A program made the position numbers and the translations under genes. From NCBI GenBank assembly GCA_027490225.1, contig JAIXYK010000032.1:1-32417 (forward strand): DNA of 32,417 nt. The letters run 5' to 3'. Source of the DNA: Bacteroidota bacterium (GTDB lineage: Bacteria; Bacteroidota; Bacteroidia; M30B66). This document shows, in pieces, positions 1 to 7,353 of the stretch (positions within the stretch are counted from its first letter, which is position 1; each line of letters opens with the position of its first letter). The notes under the pieces are model-generated. The model had not been told where the DNA came from. It saw nothing but the letters and a program-made list of their open reading frames with translations, and ran no database searches.

Positions 1-789
1 ACATGGCGTATAGCCACAAGATTTTATTGGTAAATCTTCTGCTTTTTGAATGGTGTCCCTAAAAATGTTGGTGATTGGAACTTCAGCAGTTGGAATCATA
101 TAGTACTGATCTTCCTGCATGTAATACATTTGGCCTTCCTTATCTGGCAATTGACCAGTTCCAAAACCAGAATCTGCATTTACCATTAACGGAGCCTGAT
201 ATTCTGTGTAACCTGCTGCAGTGGCGCGTTCTAAAAAGAAATTGATTAACGCACGTTGTAACTTGGCTCCTTTTCCCTTGTAAAATGGAAAACCCGCCCC
301 AGTTACTTTTACACCTAATTCAAAATCAATAATATCATACTTCTTCGCCAAATCCCAATGTGGTGTAGCGCCTTCATGCAAGACAGGAATAGTTCCATGT
401 TCTTCTACCACTTCGTTTTCTTCAGGACCTCTTCCAAACGGAATGGGCGCAGCGGGAATATTTGGTAAAGTGTACAACACTTGTTTAATAGCTTCTTCAA
501 TTTCTGCAAGTTGCGTTTCTAATGCTTTGCTTTTATCCTTAATAGCAGCTGTTTCAGCCTTTAAATCATTTGCTTCTGCTGCTTTTCCAGACTTAAACAA
601 TTCTCCAATTTCTTTGGCCAAAATATTAGCGCGAGATAACAAAGCATCTAACTCTACCTGTGTTTTTCTTCTATTTTCATCTAATTGAATTACTTCTTCA
701 ATGCGGCTAGTAGCATCGAGGTTGTTTCTTTTTGCTAAACCCGCAATTGCATCGGCTTTATTATCTCTTAAAAATTGAACTTGCAACAT
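1..789 (-). CDS. serS: Seryl-tRNA synthetase, N-terminal 263 residues (cut by window edge)
   Basis: This class II aminoacyl-tRNA synthetase charges tRNA-Ser with serine in the cytoplasm. The frame is open from an ATG at 787-789 to the left edge, so the C-terminal part of the catalytic domain lies outside. The translation opens MLQVQFLRDNKADAIAGLAK and then has a charged helical stretch (about residues 30-100), which fits the tRNA-binding coiled-coil arm. The catalytic domain follows with the SerRS-like stretches HWDLAKKYDIIDFE, GAGFPFYKGKGA and MYYMQEDQYYMIPTAEVP. It is divergent from prfB across a 107-bp spacer and has its own promoter. Identification is by motif and overall pattern; nothing looks broken. 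Confidence 0.95.
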   Translation of the reverse strand, partial: MLQVQFLRDNKADAIAGLAKRNNLDATSRIEEVIQLDENRRKTQVELDALLSRANILAKEIGELFKSGKAAEANDLKAETAAIKDKSKALETQLAEIEEAIKQVLYTLPNIPAAPIPFGRGPEENEVVEEHGTIPVLHEGATPHWDLAKKYDIIDFELGVKVTGAGFPFYKGKGAKLQRALINFFLERATAAGYTEYQAPLMVNADSGFGTGQLPDKEGQMYYMQEDQYYMIPTAEVPITNIFRDTIQKAEDLPIKSCGYTPC

Positions 790-808
790 AAATTATCAGA
801 ATTTGCCG

Positions 809-816
809 CAAAGGTA
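809..816 (-). promoter_or_regulatory. serS promoter, -7 box
   Basis: On the minus strand this reads TACCTTTG, a perfect match to the Bacteroidota -7 consensus TAnnTTTG. It lies 19 bp upstream of the serS ATG, which predicts a leader of roughly 15 nt. A TTTG further upstream is about 25 bp away, longer than the usual spacing, so the -33 box is uncertain. Confidence 0.6.
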
Positions 817-880
817 ATGTTCTCATTAAAAAATTAGACGGCAAATTTTTATTTTCTGTCGGAATCTATTTTCAAATGGC

Positions 881-888
881 TACTTTTG
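881..888 (+). promoter_or_regulatory. prfB promoter, -7 box
   Basis: TACTTTTG matches the Bacteroidota -7 consensus TAnnTTTG exactly and ends 8 bp before the prfB ATG at 897. A transcript starting 4-7 bp after the box would have almost no 5' leader. This also argues against the in-frame upstream ATG at 876, which lies before the box. No clear -33 TTTG is visible. Confidence 0.55.
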
Positions 889-896
889 CCCGCATT

Positions 897-1992
897 ATGA
901 TAAACCAAGAACACGTAACATCTTTGGATGATCGCCTGGAAGCGTTAAGGAGGCATCTTTGACGTTGACCGTAAATTAACAGAACTAGAGTTCGAAGAAA
1001 GACAAACCACAGCCCCTGGATTTTGGGATGACCCTTCAGCCGCAGAAAAAAAGTTAAAATCTATTCGAGATATTAAAGTCTGGACGGATGCTTATCAAAA
1101 AGTATTTTCAGGAATAGAAGATTTGAAAGTATTGCTTGATTTTGCAAAAGAAGGCGGTGCAACAGAATCGGAATTAGATGAGCAATATGCGCTGGTTTCT
1201 GCGGATATGGAAGATTTGGAATTCCGTAACATGTTAAGTGGAAAAGAAGATAGCCTTAGTTGCGTGCTTACCATTAATTCTGGAGCAGGAGGTACCGAAA
1301 GTCAAGATTGGGCCAATATGTTGTTGCGCATGTACCGCATGTGGGCCGATAAGAATAAGTTTAAAGTTACCGATGTTGATATTCAAGATGGAGAAGTTGC
1401 TGGTATAAAATCGGCTACCATTCAGATTGATGGGGAATTTGCTTATGGTTATTTGAAAGGAGAAAGTGGCGTTCACCGCTTGGTGAGAATTTCACCCTTT
1501 GATAGCAATGCGCGCAGACATACCTCATTTTCATCTGTTTACGCCTATCCATTGATTGATGACACTATTGATATTCAAATCAATATGGGTGATATTGAAT
1601 GGGACACATTTAGAGCTGGCGGCGCCGGAGGTCAGAATGTAAACAAGGTAGAAACAGCGGTACGTTTAACACACAAACCAACTGGAATCATTATTAAAAA
1701 TCAGGAAAGTCGTTCTCAGCTGCAGAACAAAGACAAGGCTTTACAATTGTTGAAATCTCAGTTGTACGAAATGGAATTGCGCAAGCGACAAGAAAGCACC
1801 GCTGCTATTGAAGGTTCTAAGAAAAAGATAGAATGGGGTTCTCAAATCAGGAACTATGTTTTTCATCCTTATAAATTGGTAAAAGACCTACGTTCTGATT
1901 TAGAGACATCAGATGTTCAAGGAGTAATGGATGGGAATTTAGACCCATTTATCAAAGCCTACTTAATGGAATTCGGAGCCACGCACGGGTAA
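897..1992 (+). CDS. prfB: Peptide chain release factor 2, with programmed +1 frameshift
   Basis: RF2 ends translation at UGA and UAA by hydrolysing peptidyl-tRNA on the ribosome. The gene is read in two frames. ATG 897 opens a 21-codon segment ([21 protein letters not shown]) ending at an in-frame TGA (960-962). Skipping T960 joins it to the frame 961-1992, continuing [20 protein letters not shown]. The product is about 364 residues, the normal RF2 length. The GGQ catalytic motif is in the stretch [19 protein letters not shown], and a FWDDP stretch typical of RF2 domain 1 lies upstream. The frameshift makes RF2 self-regulating: when RF2 is scarce, the ribosome pauses at TGA and shifts. A naive annotation would start at 1123 or call a truncated gene. 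Confidence 0.95.
948..963 (+). promoter_or_regulatory. RF2 autoregulatory +1 frameshift site
   Basis: The sequence AGGAGG CAT CTT TGA C combines three known parts of prfB frameshift sites: an internal Shine-Dalgarno-like AGGAGG (948-953), a 3-nt spacer, and the slippery CTT before the UGA C stop context. The peptidyl-tRNA slips from CTT to TTT and reading resumes at GAC (961). This matches the classical E. coli arrangement (AGGGGGTATCTTTGAC) in layout and spacing. Confidence 0.93.
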
Positions 1993-2241
1993 AGCATTAT
2001 CGAAATATTCTTCTATCGAATGGGAATTTTTCTGTTGCGGTTATTTTAATTTTTGCAAAATCTTTATGGTTTGAGTTGATAAGCATGTTCTAATCTCCTT
2101 TGGTAACTGCTGAAGGAATTTGTTACAGGCAAAACTTATTCTCTTGAATAAAACTATCTCCAATTTTTTTCAAACTAACTTTATTTAATGCACCTTTACT
2201 TCAAATAATTCTGAGATATAAGATAGAAAGGGGTTAAGTTA

Positions 2242-2249
2242 AATCTTTG
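2242..2249 (+). promoter_or_regulatory. Possible promoter -7 box for the MDR oxidoreductase
   Basis: AATCTTTG has one mismatch to TAnnTTTG and lies 23 bp before the ATG at 2273. No convincing -33 box is visible. The rest of the 280-bp spacer after prfB is AT-rich and shows no gene, tRNA or clear hairpin terminator. Confidence 0.25.
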
Positions 2250-2272
2250 TCATTTCGAAAAAAATAAATTAA

Positions 2273-3238
2273 ATGAAAGCAATTGTCCACACCAAATATG
2301 GCCCACCAGAAGTAGCGCAACTTAAAGAAGTTGAAAAGCCAAAACCAACAAAAAACGAGATTTTAATTAAAATTTATGCAACAACAGTAAATAGAACTGA
2401 TTGTGGAATTAGAAGCGCAGAATATTTCATCTCCCGTTTTTTTAGTGGTTTGTTTCGCCCAAATCAACAAATATTGGGTTGCGAATTTGCTGGTGTTGTA
2501 GAAGCAATTGGACCTGAAGTTAGAGAGTTTAAAATAGGCGATAAAGTATTTGGTCTTGATGACGCCAAATTTGGTGGTCATGCTGAATATAAAGTAATAG
2601 CTGAAGACAAAGCAGTTACAACTATTCCAGAAGGTTTGTCATTTGAAATTGCTGCAGCAATTGGAGAAGGTGCTCACTACGCATGGGTAGATATTAAAGC
2701 AGCAAAAATTCAAAAAGGACAAAATATTTTGATTAATGGCGCCACTGGAGCAATCGGATCTTCGGCTGTGCAGTTGGTAAAATACTTAGGAGCAAAAGTT
2801 ACCGCAGTGTGCGATACTAAAAATGTTGAATTGGTTAAATCTTTGGGCGCTGATGCGGTTATTGATTATAAAAAAGAAGATTTTACCCAAATCAAAGAAA
2901 CTTTTGATTTGGTATTTGATGCTGTAGGGAAAAGTTCTTTTGGAAAATGTAAACCATTGCTTAAAAAAGGTGGAATTTATTTGTCAACAGAATTGGGTTA
3001 CATGTCGCAAAATCCTTTTTTGGCAATGATTACTCCATTTTTAAGTGGAAAAAAAGTTCTGTTTCCAATTCCTGTTACATCAAAAGCAGACATTGAATTT
3101 TTAAAAAAGCTTACAGCAGAAAAACATTTTAAACCTGTTATAGATAGAACATACCAGCTCGAGGAAGTAGTTGAGGCATATCGGTATGTTGAAACCGGAC
3201 AAAAAACTGGCAATGTGATAATTATTGTAAATCAATAG
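2273..3238 (+). CDS. Zinc-free medium-chain dehydrogenase/reductase (quinone oxidoreductase-like)
   Basis: This 321-residue cytoplasmic protein belongs to the MDR superfamily and probably uses NADPH to reduce quinones, enones or similar carbonyl compounds. The N-terminal GroES-like domain contains GCEFAGVVEAIG (69-80) and KIGDKVFG (87-94), typical of the family. The Rossmann domain carries NGATGAIGSSAVQL (155-168), the dinucleotide-binding loop of the quinone oxidoreductase branch. The ADH catalytic-zinc ligands and the four structural-zinc cysteines are not present, so this is a zinc-independent member. The length is normal. It appears to be a single-gene unit: the next gene is on the opposite strand beyond a repeat-rich spacer. 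The exact substrate cannot be told from sequence. Confidence 0.85.
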   Translation: MKAIVHTKYGPPEVAQLKEVEKPKPTKNEILIKIYATTVNRTDCGIRSAEYFISRFFSGLFRPNQQILGCEFAGVVEAIGPEVREFKIGDKVFGLDDAKFGGHAEYKVIAEDKAVTTIPEGLSFEIAAAIGEGAHYAWVDIKAAKIQKGQNILINGATGAIGSSAVQLVKYLGAKVTAVCDTKNVELVKSLGADAVIDYKKEDFTQIKETFDLVFDAVGKSSFGKCKPLLKKGGIYLSTELGYMSQNPFLAMITPFLSGKKVLFPIPVTSKADIEFLKKLTAEKHFKPVIDRTYQLEEVVEAYRYVETGQKTGNVIIIVNQ

Positions 3239-3320
3239 ATTGTTGAAAGAAATACAAAAACATATCTAGCTCCCGGAGAAAATAACAAGATTTACAAAAA
3301 AACTCCGTGGGCTCAGTGCA

Positions 3321-3370
3321 ACAACCTCTGTGCATTCCGTGCTAAAAAACATTAAGCGAAGCGAAGCTAT
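3321..3370 (+). repeat. Intergenic repeat, copy A
   Basis: Fifty bases beginning ACAACCTCTGTGCATTCCGT and ending AAGCGAAGCGAAGCTAT. Copy B lies 62 bp downstream in the same orientation and is about 47 bp long. The two differ by a few substitutions and a 3-bp length change in the central A-rich tract. Confidence 0.7.
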
Positions 3371-3431
3371 CAGCATTTAACAGAAAAAACCTCACTTCGA
3401 CAAGTTCAGTGACCGCTGAGATCTCAGAGCC

Positions 3432-3478
3432 ACAACCTCTGTGTACTCCGTGCAAAATATTGAGCGAAGCGAAGCTAT
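3432..3478 (+). repeat. Intergenic repeat, copy B
   Basis: This is a direct repeat of 3321-3370. It begins ACAACCTCTGTGTACTCCGT and ends GAGCGAAGCGAAGCTAT. Neither copy is in a reading frame, and both lie in the 3' flank shared by two convergent genes. Confidence 0.7.
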
Positions 3479-3530
3479 AGAAATTAAAATAAAAACTCGT
3501 TACCCTAAGTGAGAAAAACTCAGTAATAAA

Positions 3531-4139
3531 TTATCCCAAATCCATATTTCCCAAAACACTCACCATCAACAAAACGTACAATACACTAATCAGCAAAAGA
3601 CCTCCAAAAACAACCGCAGCTACAGTGTATTTTCCATTTCCTTTTTTATTGGAGTAGAGAAATGCTTTTGCAATGTAAATTATCTCCAATAACCACAAAG
3701 CAACAAAAGGAATCAAAAACATAAATCCTCCTGCATCGTAAGTGTATTCAACCAATTTAGAGTAAATATATACTGGTAAAAATCCAGTTAACAAGGTAAA
3801 TGCTCCTAATAAAATATCCCAATTCTCAGGAAATTTAAATTTAACCGGAGTTCCTAAAGTAATTGCAAAAATCAAAGAAACTATGAAAACCCAAAACAGA
3901 TTACCTCTAAATGCCAAATAATCAGCATAGTTACTTTCCATTCTTTTAAGTGTTTCTTTAGAGAATACTAGATTCTCGGCTCTCTCACTAGCATTTTCCA
4001 TTTTAGCCGATGTGCGCACATTTTCTTTAAATTGAGCAATCTGCTTAACATGCACTTTTTCATCCAGTTGCAGCAGACAAAAGGAAATGATACCAACAGC
4101 AAAAACAAACAAAGAGAAAAGGAAAATCTGTTTTAACAT
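3531..4139 (-). CDS. Unrecognised integral membrane protein, five predicted helices
   Basis: I do not recognise this 202-residue protein. It has an N-terminal hydrophobic helix (about 4-24), then a polar stretch of about 55 residues containing SKETLKRMESNYADYLAFRG. Four more membrane helices follow at about 81-100, 107-128, 138-160 and 172-196. There is no obvious catalytic motif, and only one cysteine (in helix 1). The first helix could be a signal anchor with residues 25-80 on one face of the membrane. It is divergent from the amino acid permease gene across a 101-bp spacer. The ATG at 4137-4139 is the first start of the open frame. The regular hydrophobic pattern and sensible length argue for a real gene. 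Confidence 0.7.
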   Translation of the reverse strand: MLKQIFLFSLFVFAVGIISFCLLQLDEKVHVKQIAQFKENVRTSAKMENASERAENLVFSKETLKRMESNYADYLAFRGNLFWVFIVSLIFAITLGTPVKFKFPENWDILLGAFTLLTGFLPVYIYSKLVEYTYDAGGFMFLIPFVALWLLEIIYIAKAFLYSNKKGNGKYTVAAVVFGGLLLISVLYVLLMVSVLGNMDLG

Positions 4140-4227
4140 TCAGTTTCTGATAAGCAATAGCTCAAACTATTTAAACCCAAAAATATTTTAGTTTACTTCA
4201 TATTTTACATTGCATTAAAAAATTATG

Positions 4228-4235
4228 TAGGTTCG
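4228..4235 (+). promoter_or_regulatory. Candidate promoter -7 box for the amino acid permease
   Basis: TAGGTTCG fits TAnnTTTG with one change (TTCG for TTTG) and ends only 5 bp before the ATG at 4241. If it is used, the mRNA would be leaderless or nearly so. The nearest TTG upstream (TTGC at 4210-4213) is about 15 bp away, shorter than usual. Confidence 0.35.
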
Positions 4236-4240
4236 GCTTC

Positions 4241-5956
4241 ATGAATTGGAAAGAACTTTTTCGCAAAAAAACCATCAAAGGCATTTTAAAAGATGCCGAA
4301 CACAAAGAAGGAGAACACCAATTGGTGCGCAACCTCAAACTGAAAGATTTAACATTCATGGGCATTGCCGCCATTATTGGCGCTGGTATATTTTCAACCA
4401 TTGGAAATGCTTCTGCAAGCGGAGGACCGGCCGTGAGTCTTTTGTTCGTTTTTACCGCCATAGCCTGCGCCTTTTCGGCCATGTGTTACGCACAATTTGC
4501 TTCAACAGTTCCAGTGAGCGGAAGCGCTTATACTTACGCGTATGTAGCATTTGGAGAACTCATTGCTTGGATTATCGGTTGGACATTAATTGTAGAATAC
4601 GCCATTGGTAACATTGCCGTTGCCATTTCCTGGTCAGATTATTTTACTGGTCTAGTGCATGGTATCACAGGTTTTCACATTCCCGAATACCTCACCATGG
4701 ACTATTTATCTGCCTCACGCGGTTACGCTGAAGTGCAAGAGCTTTTAGCCAAAGGTGAAATATTAGAAAAACTGCCAAGCTACCAGCAAGAAGCGCATGC
4801 AGCATGGCTAACAGCACCGAGTATTGGTAGCTTAAAGTTAATTCTAGATATTCCAGCTTTAGGAATTGTATTTTTCATTACTACCCTCGTTTACAGAGGA
4901 ATTCACGAGTCTAAAAAAGCCACCAACCTTTTTGTTTACCTCAAATTGGGCGTAATTCTCCTCGTTATCATTGCAGGCGCATTTTACGTTGATCCCGGAA
5001 ACTGGAGTCCTTTTGCGCCCAATGGATTATCGGGTGTTTTAAAAGGCGTTTCTTCTGTTTTCTTCGCCTACATTGGGTTCGATGCCCTTTCTACCACTGC
5101 AGAAGAATGCAAAGACCCACAAAAAGACTTGCCAAAATCCATGATGCTTTCATTGGTAATTTGCACAGTTCTATACATTCTCATCACTTTGGTGCTCACA
5201 GGAATGATAGATTACCGCGAATTAGCCGTTGGCGATCCACTTTCATTTGTGTTTGAGCAAGTTGGTGTACACTGGATTTCCGGAATCGTTGCTGCATCAG
5301 CTGTAGTTGCAATTGCCAGCGTGTTATTGGTTTTTCAATTGGGCCAGCCCCGCATTTGGATGAGCATGAGCCGCGATGGATTGCTGCCCAAAAGATTTTC
5401 TAAAGTACATCCAAAGTTCAAAACACCAGCATTTGCAACCATCATCACAGGTCTGCTGGTCGCAATTCCTGCCCTGTTTATGAACCTCAAAGAAGTTACC
5501 GACCTTTCCAGTATCGGAACCTTATTCGCGTTTGTGCTCGTTTGTGGCGGAATTCTAAAGCTCGATGATGAAAAACATTATGTAAAAGGTCAGTTCAAAG
5601 TGCCTTATTACAATTCCAAATTCATTGTACCGGGTTTACTTATCGCTATTGTTGCCGCTCTGCAATATTTTAATCCCGAAGGACTTTCAAACTTCTTGGC
5701 GATTCATTCTTTCGATGATTTTTCGCAACGCATACCCATGTTTGCCTTCATCCTTTTAGCCACGCTCATTGGTATTGAATCTTTCCGCAAGAATTTATCT
5801 TTACTGCCCGTTTTAGGCCTTTTAGCCAATTTTTACTTAATGACAGAATTAGGCATCAGCAACTGGATGTTTTTCTTTTTCTGGTTGGCTGGTGGACTAA
5901 TTATTTACTTTTTATATGGTGTAAAGCACAGTAAATTGAGGTTAAGTAACCCTTAA
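4241..5956 (+). CDS. APC-superfamily amino acid permease (cationic amino acid transporter type)
   Basis: This 571-residue inner-membrane transporter probably moves an amino acid, possibly by proton symport or exchange. After a charged cytoplasmic N-terminus (1-35), the first helix holds the APC signature GAGIFSTIGNASASGGPA (47-64), which forms the substrate-binding unwound segment. Further family marks are PVSGSAYTYAY, FFAYIGFDALSTTAEECKDP and a long series of hydrophobic helices to the end (about 12-14). A 60-residue hydrophilic insertion (137-197) between early helices is longer than in compact bacterial permeases and probably faces the periplasm. It resembles the CAT/YfnA branch, so arginine, lysine or other amino acids are possible substrates; sequence alone does not decide. 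It is a single-gene unit. Confidence 0.88.
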   Translation: MNWKELFRKKTIKGILKDAEHKEGEHQLVRNLKLKDLTFMGIAAIIGAGIFSTIGNASASGGPAVSLLFVFTAIACAFSAMCYAQFASTVPVSGSAYTYAYVAFGELIAWIIGWTLIVEYAIGNIAVAISWSDYFTGLVHGITGFHIPEYLTMDYLSASRGYAEVQELLAKGEILEKLPSYQQEAHAAWLTAPSIGSLKLILDIPALGIVFFITTLVYRGIHESKKATNLFVYLKLGVILLVIIAGAFYVDPGNWSPFAPNGLSGVLKGVSSVFFAYIGFDALSTTAEECKDPQKDLPKSMMLSLVICTVLYILITLVLTGMIDYRELAVGDPLSFVFEQVGVHWISGIVAASAVVAIASVLLVFQLGQPRIWMSMSRDGLLPKRFSKVHPKFKTPAFATIITGLLVAIPALFMNLKEVTDLSSIGTLFAFVLVCGGILKLDDEKHYVKGQFKVPYYNSKFIVPGLLIAIVAALQYFNPEGLSNFLAIHSFDDFSQRIPMFAFILLATLIGIESFRKNLSLLPVLGLLANFYLMTELGISNWMFFFFWLAGGLIIYFLYGVKHSKLRLSNP

Positions 5957-5974
5957 GAATATAAATATTTATTT

Positions 5975-6049
5975 GGGCGGCATTTCCCGCTATCCGTTCT
6001 AGTCCTCGCTCCTGCGTCGCTGCGGGCTATCACTGCTATCGGGGCCGCG
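5975..6049 (-). repeat. Palindromic intergenic repeat element
   Basis: Read on the minus strand, this GC-rich island opens with a CCCCGATAGCAGTGATAGCCC arm, has an imperfect hairpin in the middle (around CAGCGACGCAGGAGCGAGG) and closes with an AACGGATAGCGGG arm. It stands out sharply from AT-rich flanks. I recall Bacteroidota intergenic repeats with such arms flanking a variable palindrome. The core at 12208-12289 has the same layout. Confidence 0.55.
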
Positions 6050-6225
6050 AAGCTTCTTAGTAACATTTACAAAACCTTTTCGAATTATAAATTATAGAAA
6101 ATTTAAGTTTGGTAGTCGATTAATAAACATTTCTTAGATATAAACATCTTTTTGTGATAATTCACCTAAAAAACAATTCATAAAATAAAAATATACACTT
6201 TTTGTAAAATTTAACATTAAAATAA

Positions 6226-6256
6226 TTTGCACATATTAAATAATATTCTACTTTAG
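6226..6256 (+). promoter_or_regulatory. Promoter of the T9SS cargo operon
   Basis: TTTG (6226-6229) and TACTTTAG (6249-6256, one mismatch to TAnnTTTG) are separated by 19 bp, the spacing expected for Bacteroidota -33/-7 promoters. Transcription would begin near 6260-6263. This leaves a leader of about 260 nt before the ATG at 6520, long for this phylum. Confidence 0.55.
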
Positions 6257-6259
6257 CAA

Positions 6260-6292
6260 CAAACTTAAATCAATGGGTAAAGTTTAAGTTTG
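6260..6292 (+). promoter_or_regulatory. Hairpin at the very start of the leader
   Basis: CAAACTTAAA (6260-6269) and TTTAAGTTTG (6283-6292) form a perfect 10-bp stem with a 13-nt loop. It begins at the predicted transcription start. It lacks a T-tract, so it is not a terminator. It may stabilise the 5' end of the mRNA or bind a regulator, but the function is unknown. Confidence 0.45.
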
Positions 6293-6351
6293 CGATTACA
6301 GGTATATCCGATTTCAACATACGTAATAAGTTTAACTTTTAAATTTTTGTA

Positions 6352-6429
6352 ATGGGCAGTACCGATTTTAAACTTTATGAAAATAATTACAAGCAACTTA
6401 CTAGGGCTTCTAAAAAAATAATTAATTAG
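6352..6429 (+). CDS. Possible 25-codon small ORF in the leader
   Basis: ATG 6352 to TAG 6427-6429 encodes MGSTDFKLYENNYKQLTRAS plus KKIIN. The composition is protein-like, unlike the surrounding AT-rich sequence, and a weak -7-like box (AATTTTTG) lies just upstream. It could be a genuine small protein, the 5' remnant of a larger lost gene, or chance. I recognise no family. Confidence 0.25.
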   Translation: MGSTDFKLYENNYKQLTRASKKIIN

Positions 6430-6496
6430 CAAAAAGAACACAATATTGATTTTATTGGTAATTTATTTTGAAGGTAAACCATTTAAAAGAAGAATA

Positions 6497-6517
6497 ATGA
6501 ACACTAAAAACACTTAG
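6497..6517 (+). other. Six-codon mini-ORF just upstream of the cargo gene
   Basis: ATG AAC ACT AAA AAC ACT TAG ends 2 bp before the ATG at 6520. A ribosome finishing here could restart at 6520, so it may couple or dampen translation. It is short enough to occur by chance in A-rich sequence. Confidence 0.2.
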
Positions 6518-6519
6518 CA

Positions 6520-7353
6520 ATGAAAAAAAAAATATTATTATTCATCTCAATAGTCCTTTTATCTTTAAACAGTTTTACACAACCGCAATGGAAATTTCAC
6601 ATTGCTTTCGAAGATGCTACTGGCGCTAGAGATACTATTTGGCTTATTTGGGATACAACTGCAACTGGTGGTACTCTTGCTTTAGGACAATATGACACAT
6701 TACTAAATGAAGGCCCATTTGCATTTAATTATAATACTTTTAATGTTTTCATAACGAGTGAAAATTCTGACTCCACTAAAACTTGGGCATATCCTTTTTA
6801 CTTTAAAACAATATCGGTTGAGGTTAAAGCATTCAACTATGAATATCCTATTACTATTTCATGGGATACTTCATTATTCAATGCTTCGCTTTTACCTCCT
6901 TCCGAGGGAAGCTTTTTTATTGCTGCCTTTGGCAACGACTATTTTTTTCTTGTAAATAATAACCCGATGTCGCAAAGTTTTAATATGTTATTAGATAATT
7001 CTGTTACAGCCCCAGCATTTAATTGGGGTTCTCAAAGTCAATTTCCCTTATACATCGGCGTATCAAGAGAAGAAGAGACAATTGGTATAAGCAATGCTAA
7101 AATTAAAACGAATGAAATATCTGCTTTTCCTAACCCTTGTTCAGATATTATTAGCCTAAAATCCACAGTTAAAATTAAAGAATATTACCTAATTAGTAAT
7201 GATGGGAAGGTAGTACGCAAGAATTTCGTTTCAGATACTCAACAATCAATCATAATAATTTCAATTACAGATTTAGAACCAGGTCTTTATACCTTAAAAA
7301 CTAACAATTTCAAAAATCAAATTAATTATGAAAAAATTATCATTATTCATTAA
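6520..7353 (+). CDS. Secreted protein with T9SS type A sorting domain
   Basis: This 277-residue protein has a Sec signal peptide (about 1-20: KKK, a hydrophobic core, then SFTQ). It has a beta-rich middle of unknown function (21-195) with an aromatic-rich opening (EDATGARDTIWLIWDTT at 31-47), and a C-terminal T9SS sorting domain (about 200-277). The sorting domain has the FPNP start (203-206), an ISNDGKVV strand, LEPGLYTLK and a hydrophobic basic end (EKIIIIH). It is expected to cross the outer membrane through T9SS and be anchored or released there. The next gene starts inside its last codons (26-bp overlap), so the two are probably made together. The middle has no catalytic motif I recognise; it may be a binding or accessory partner of the protease. 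Confidence 0.85.
   Translation: MKKKILLFISIVLLSLNSFTQPQWKFHIAFEDATGARDTIWLIWDTTATGGTLALGQYDTLLNEGPFAFNYNTFNVFITSENSDSTKTWAYPFYFKTISVEVKAFNYEYPITISWDTSLFNASLLPPSEGSFFIAAFGNDYFFLVNNNPMSQSFNMLLDNSVTAPAFNWGSQSQFPLYIGVSREEETIGISNAKIKTNEISAFPNPCSDIISLKSTVKIKEYYLISNDGKVVRKNFVSDTQQSIIIISITDLEPGLYTLKTNNFKNQINYEKIIIIH

Larger units (their letters stand above)
3239..3530. other. Repeat-rich intergenic spacer
   Basis: This spacer lies between two convergent genes and holds no ORF. It contains two near-identical repeat units (3321-3370 and 3432-3478). Between them, around 3392-3427, is a tract with CTTCGACAAGTTCAGTGACC followed by the perfect palindrome CTGAGATCTCAG (3416-3427). I recall phrases of this type (CTTCGACAAGCTCAGTGACC, CTCCGTG...CTCTGTG) as dispersed intergenic repeats in Bacteroidota genomes. 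Copy number cannot be judged from one window. Confidence 0.6.

Noticed and set aside
443-688. Open frame of 81 codons on the plus strand
   Set aside because: It lies antisense within serS, whose translation is clear, and has no protein-like motif.
876-899. In-frame upstream ATG as an alternative prfB start
   Set aside because: It lies upstream of the perfect -7 box at 881-888, so it would not be in the mRNA from that promoter; ATG 897 gives the normal RF2 N-terminus.
1993-2272. tRNA or small RNA gene in the spacer after prfB
   Set aside because: No cloverleaf, GG/TTC loop motifs or strong hairpin could be found by eye.
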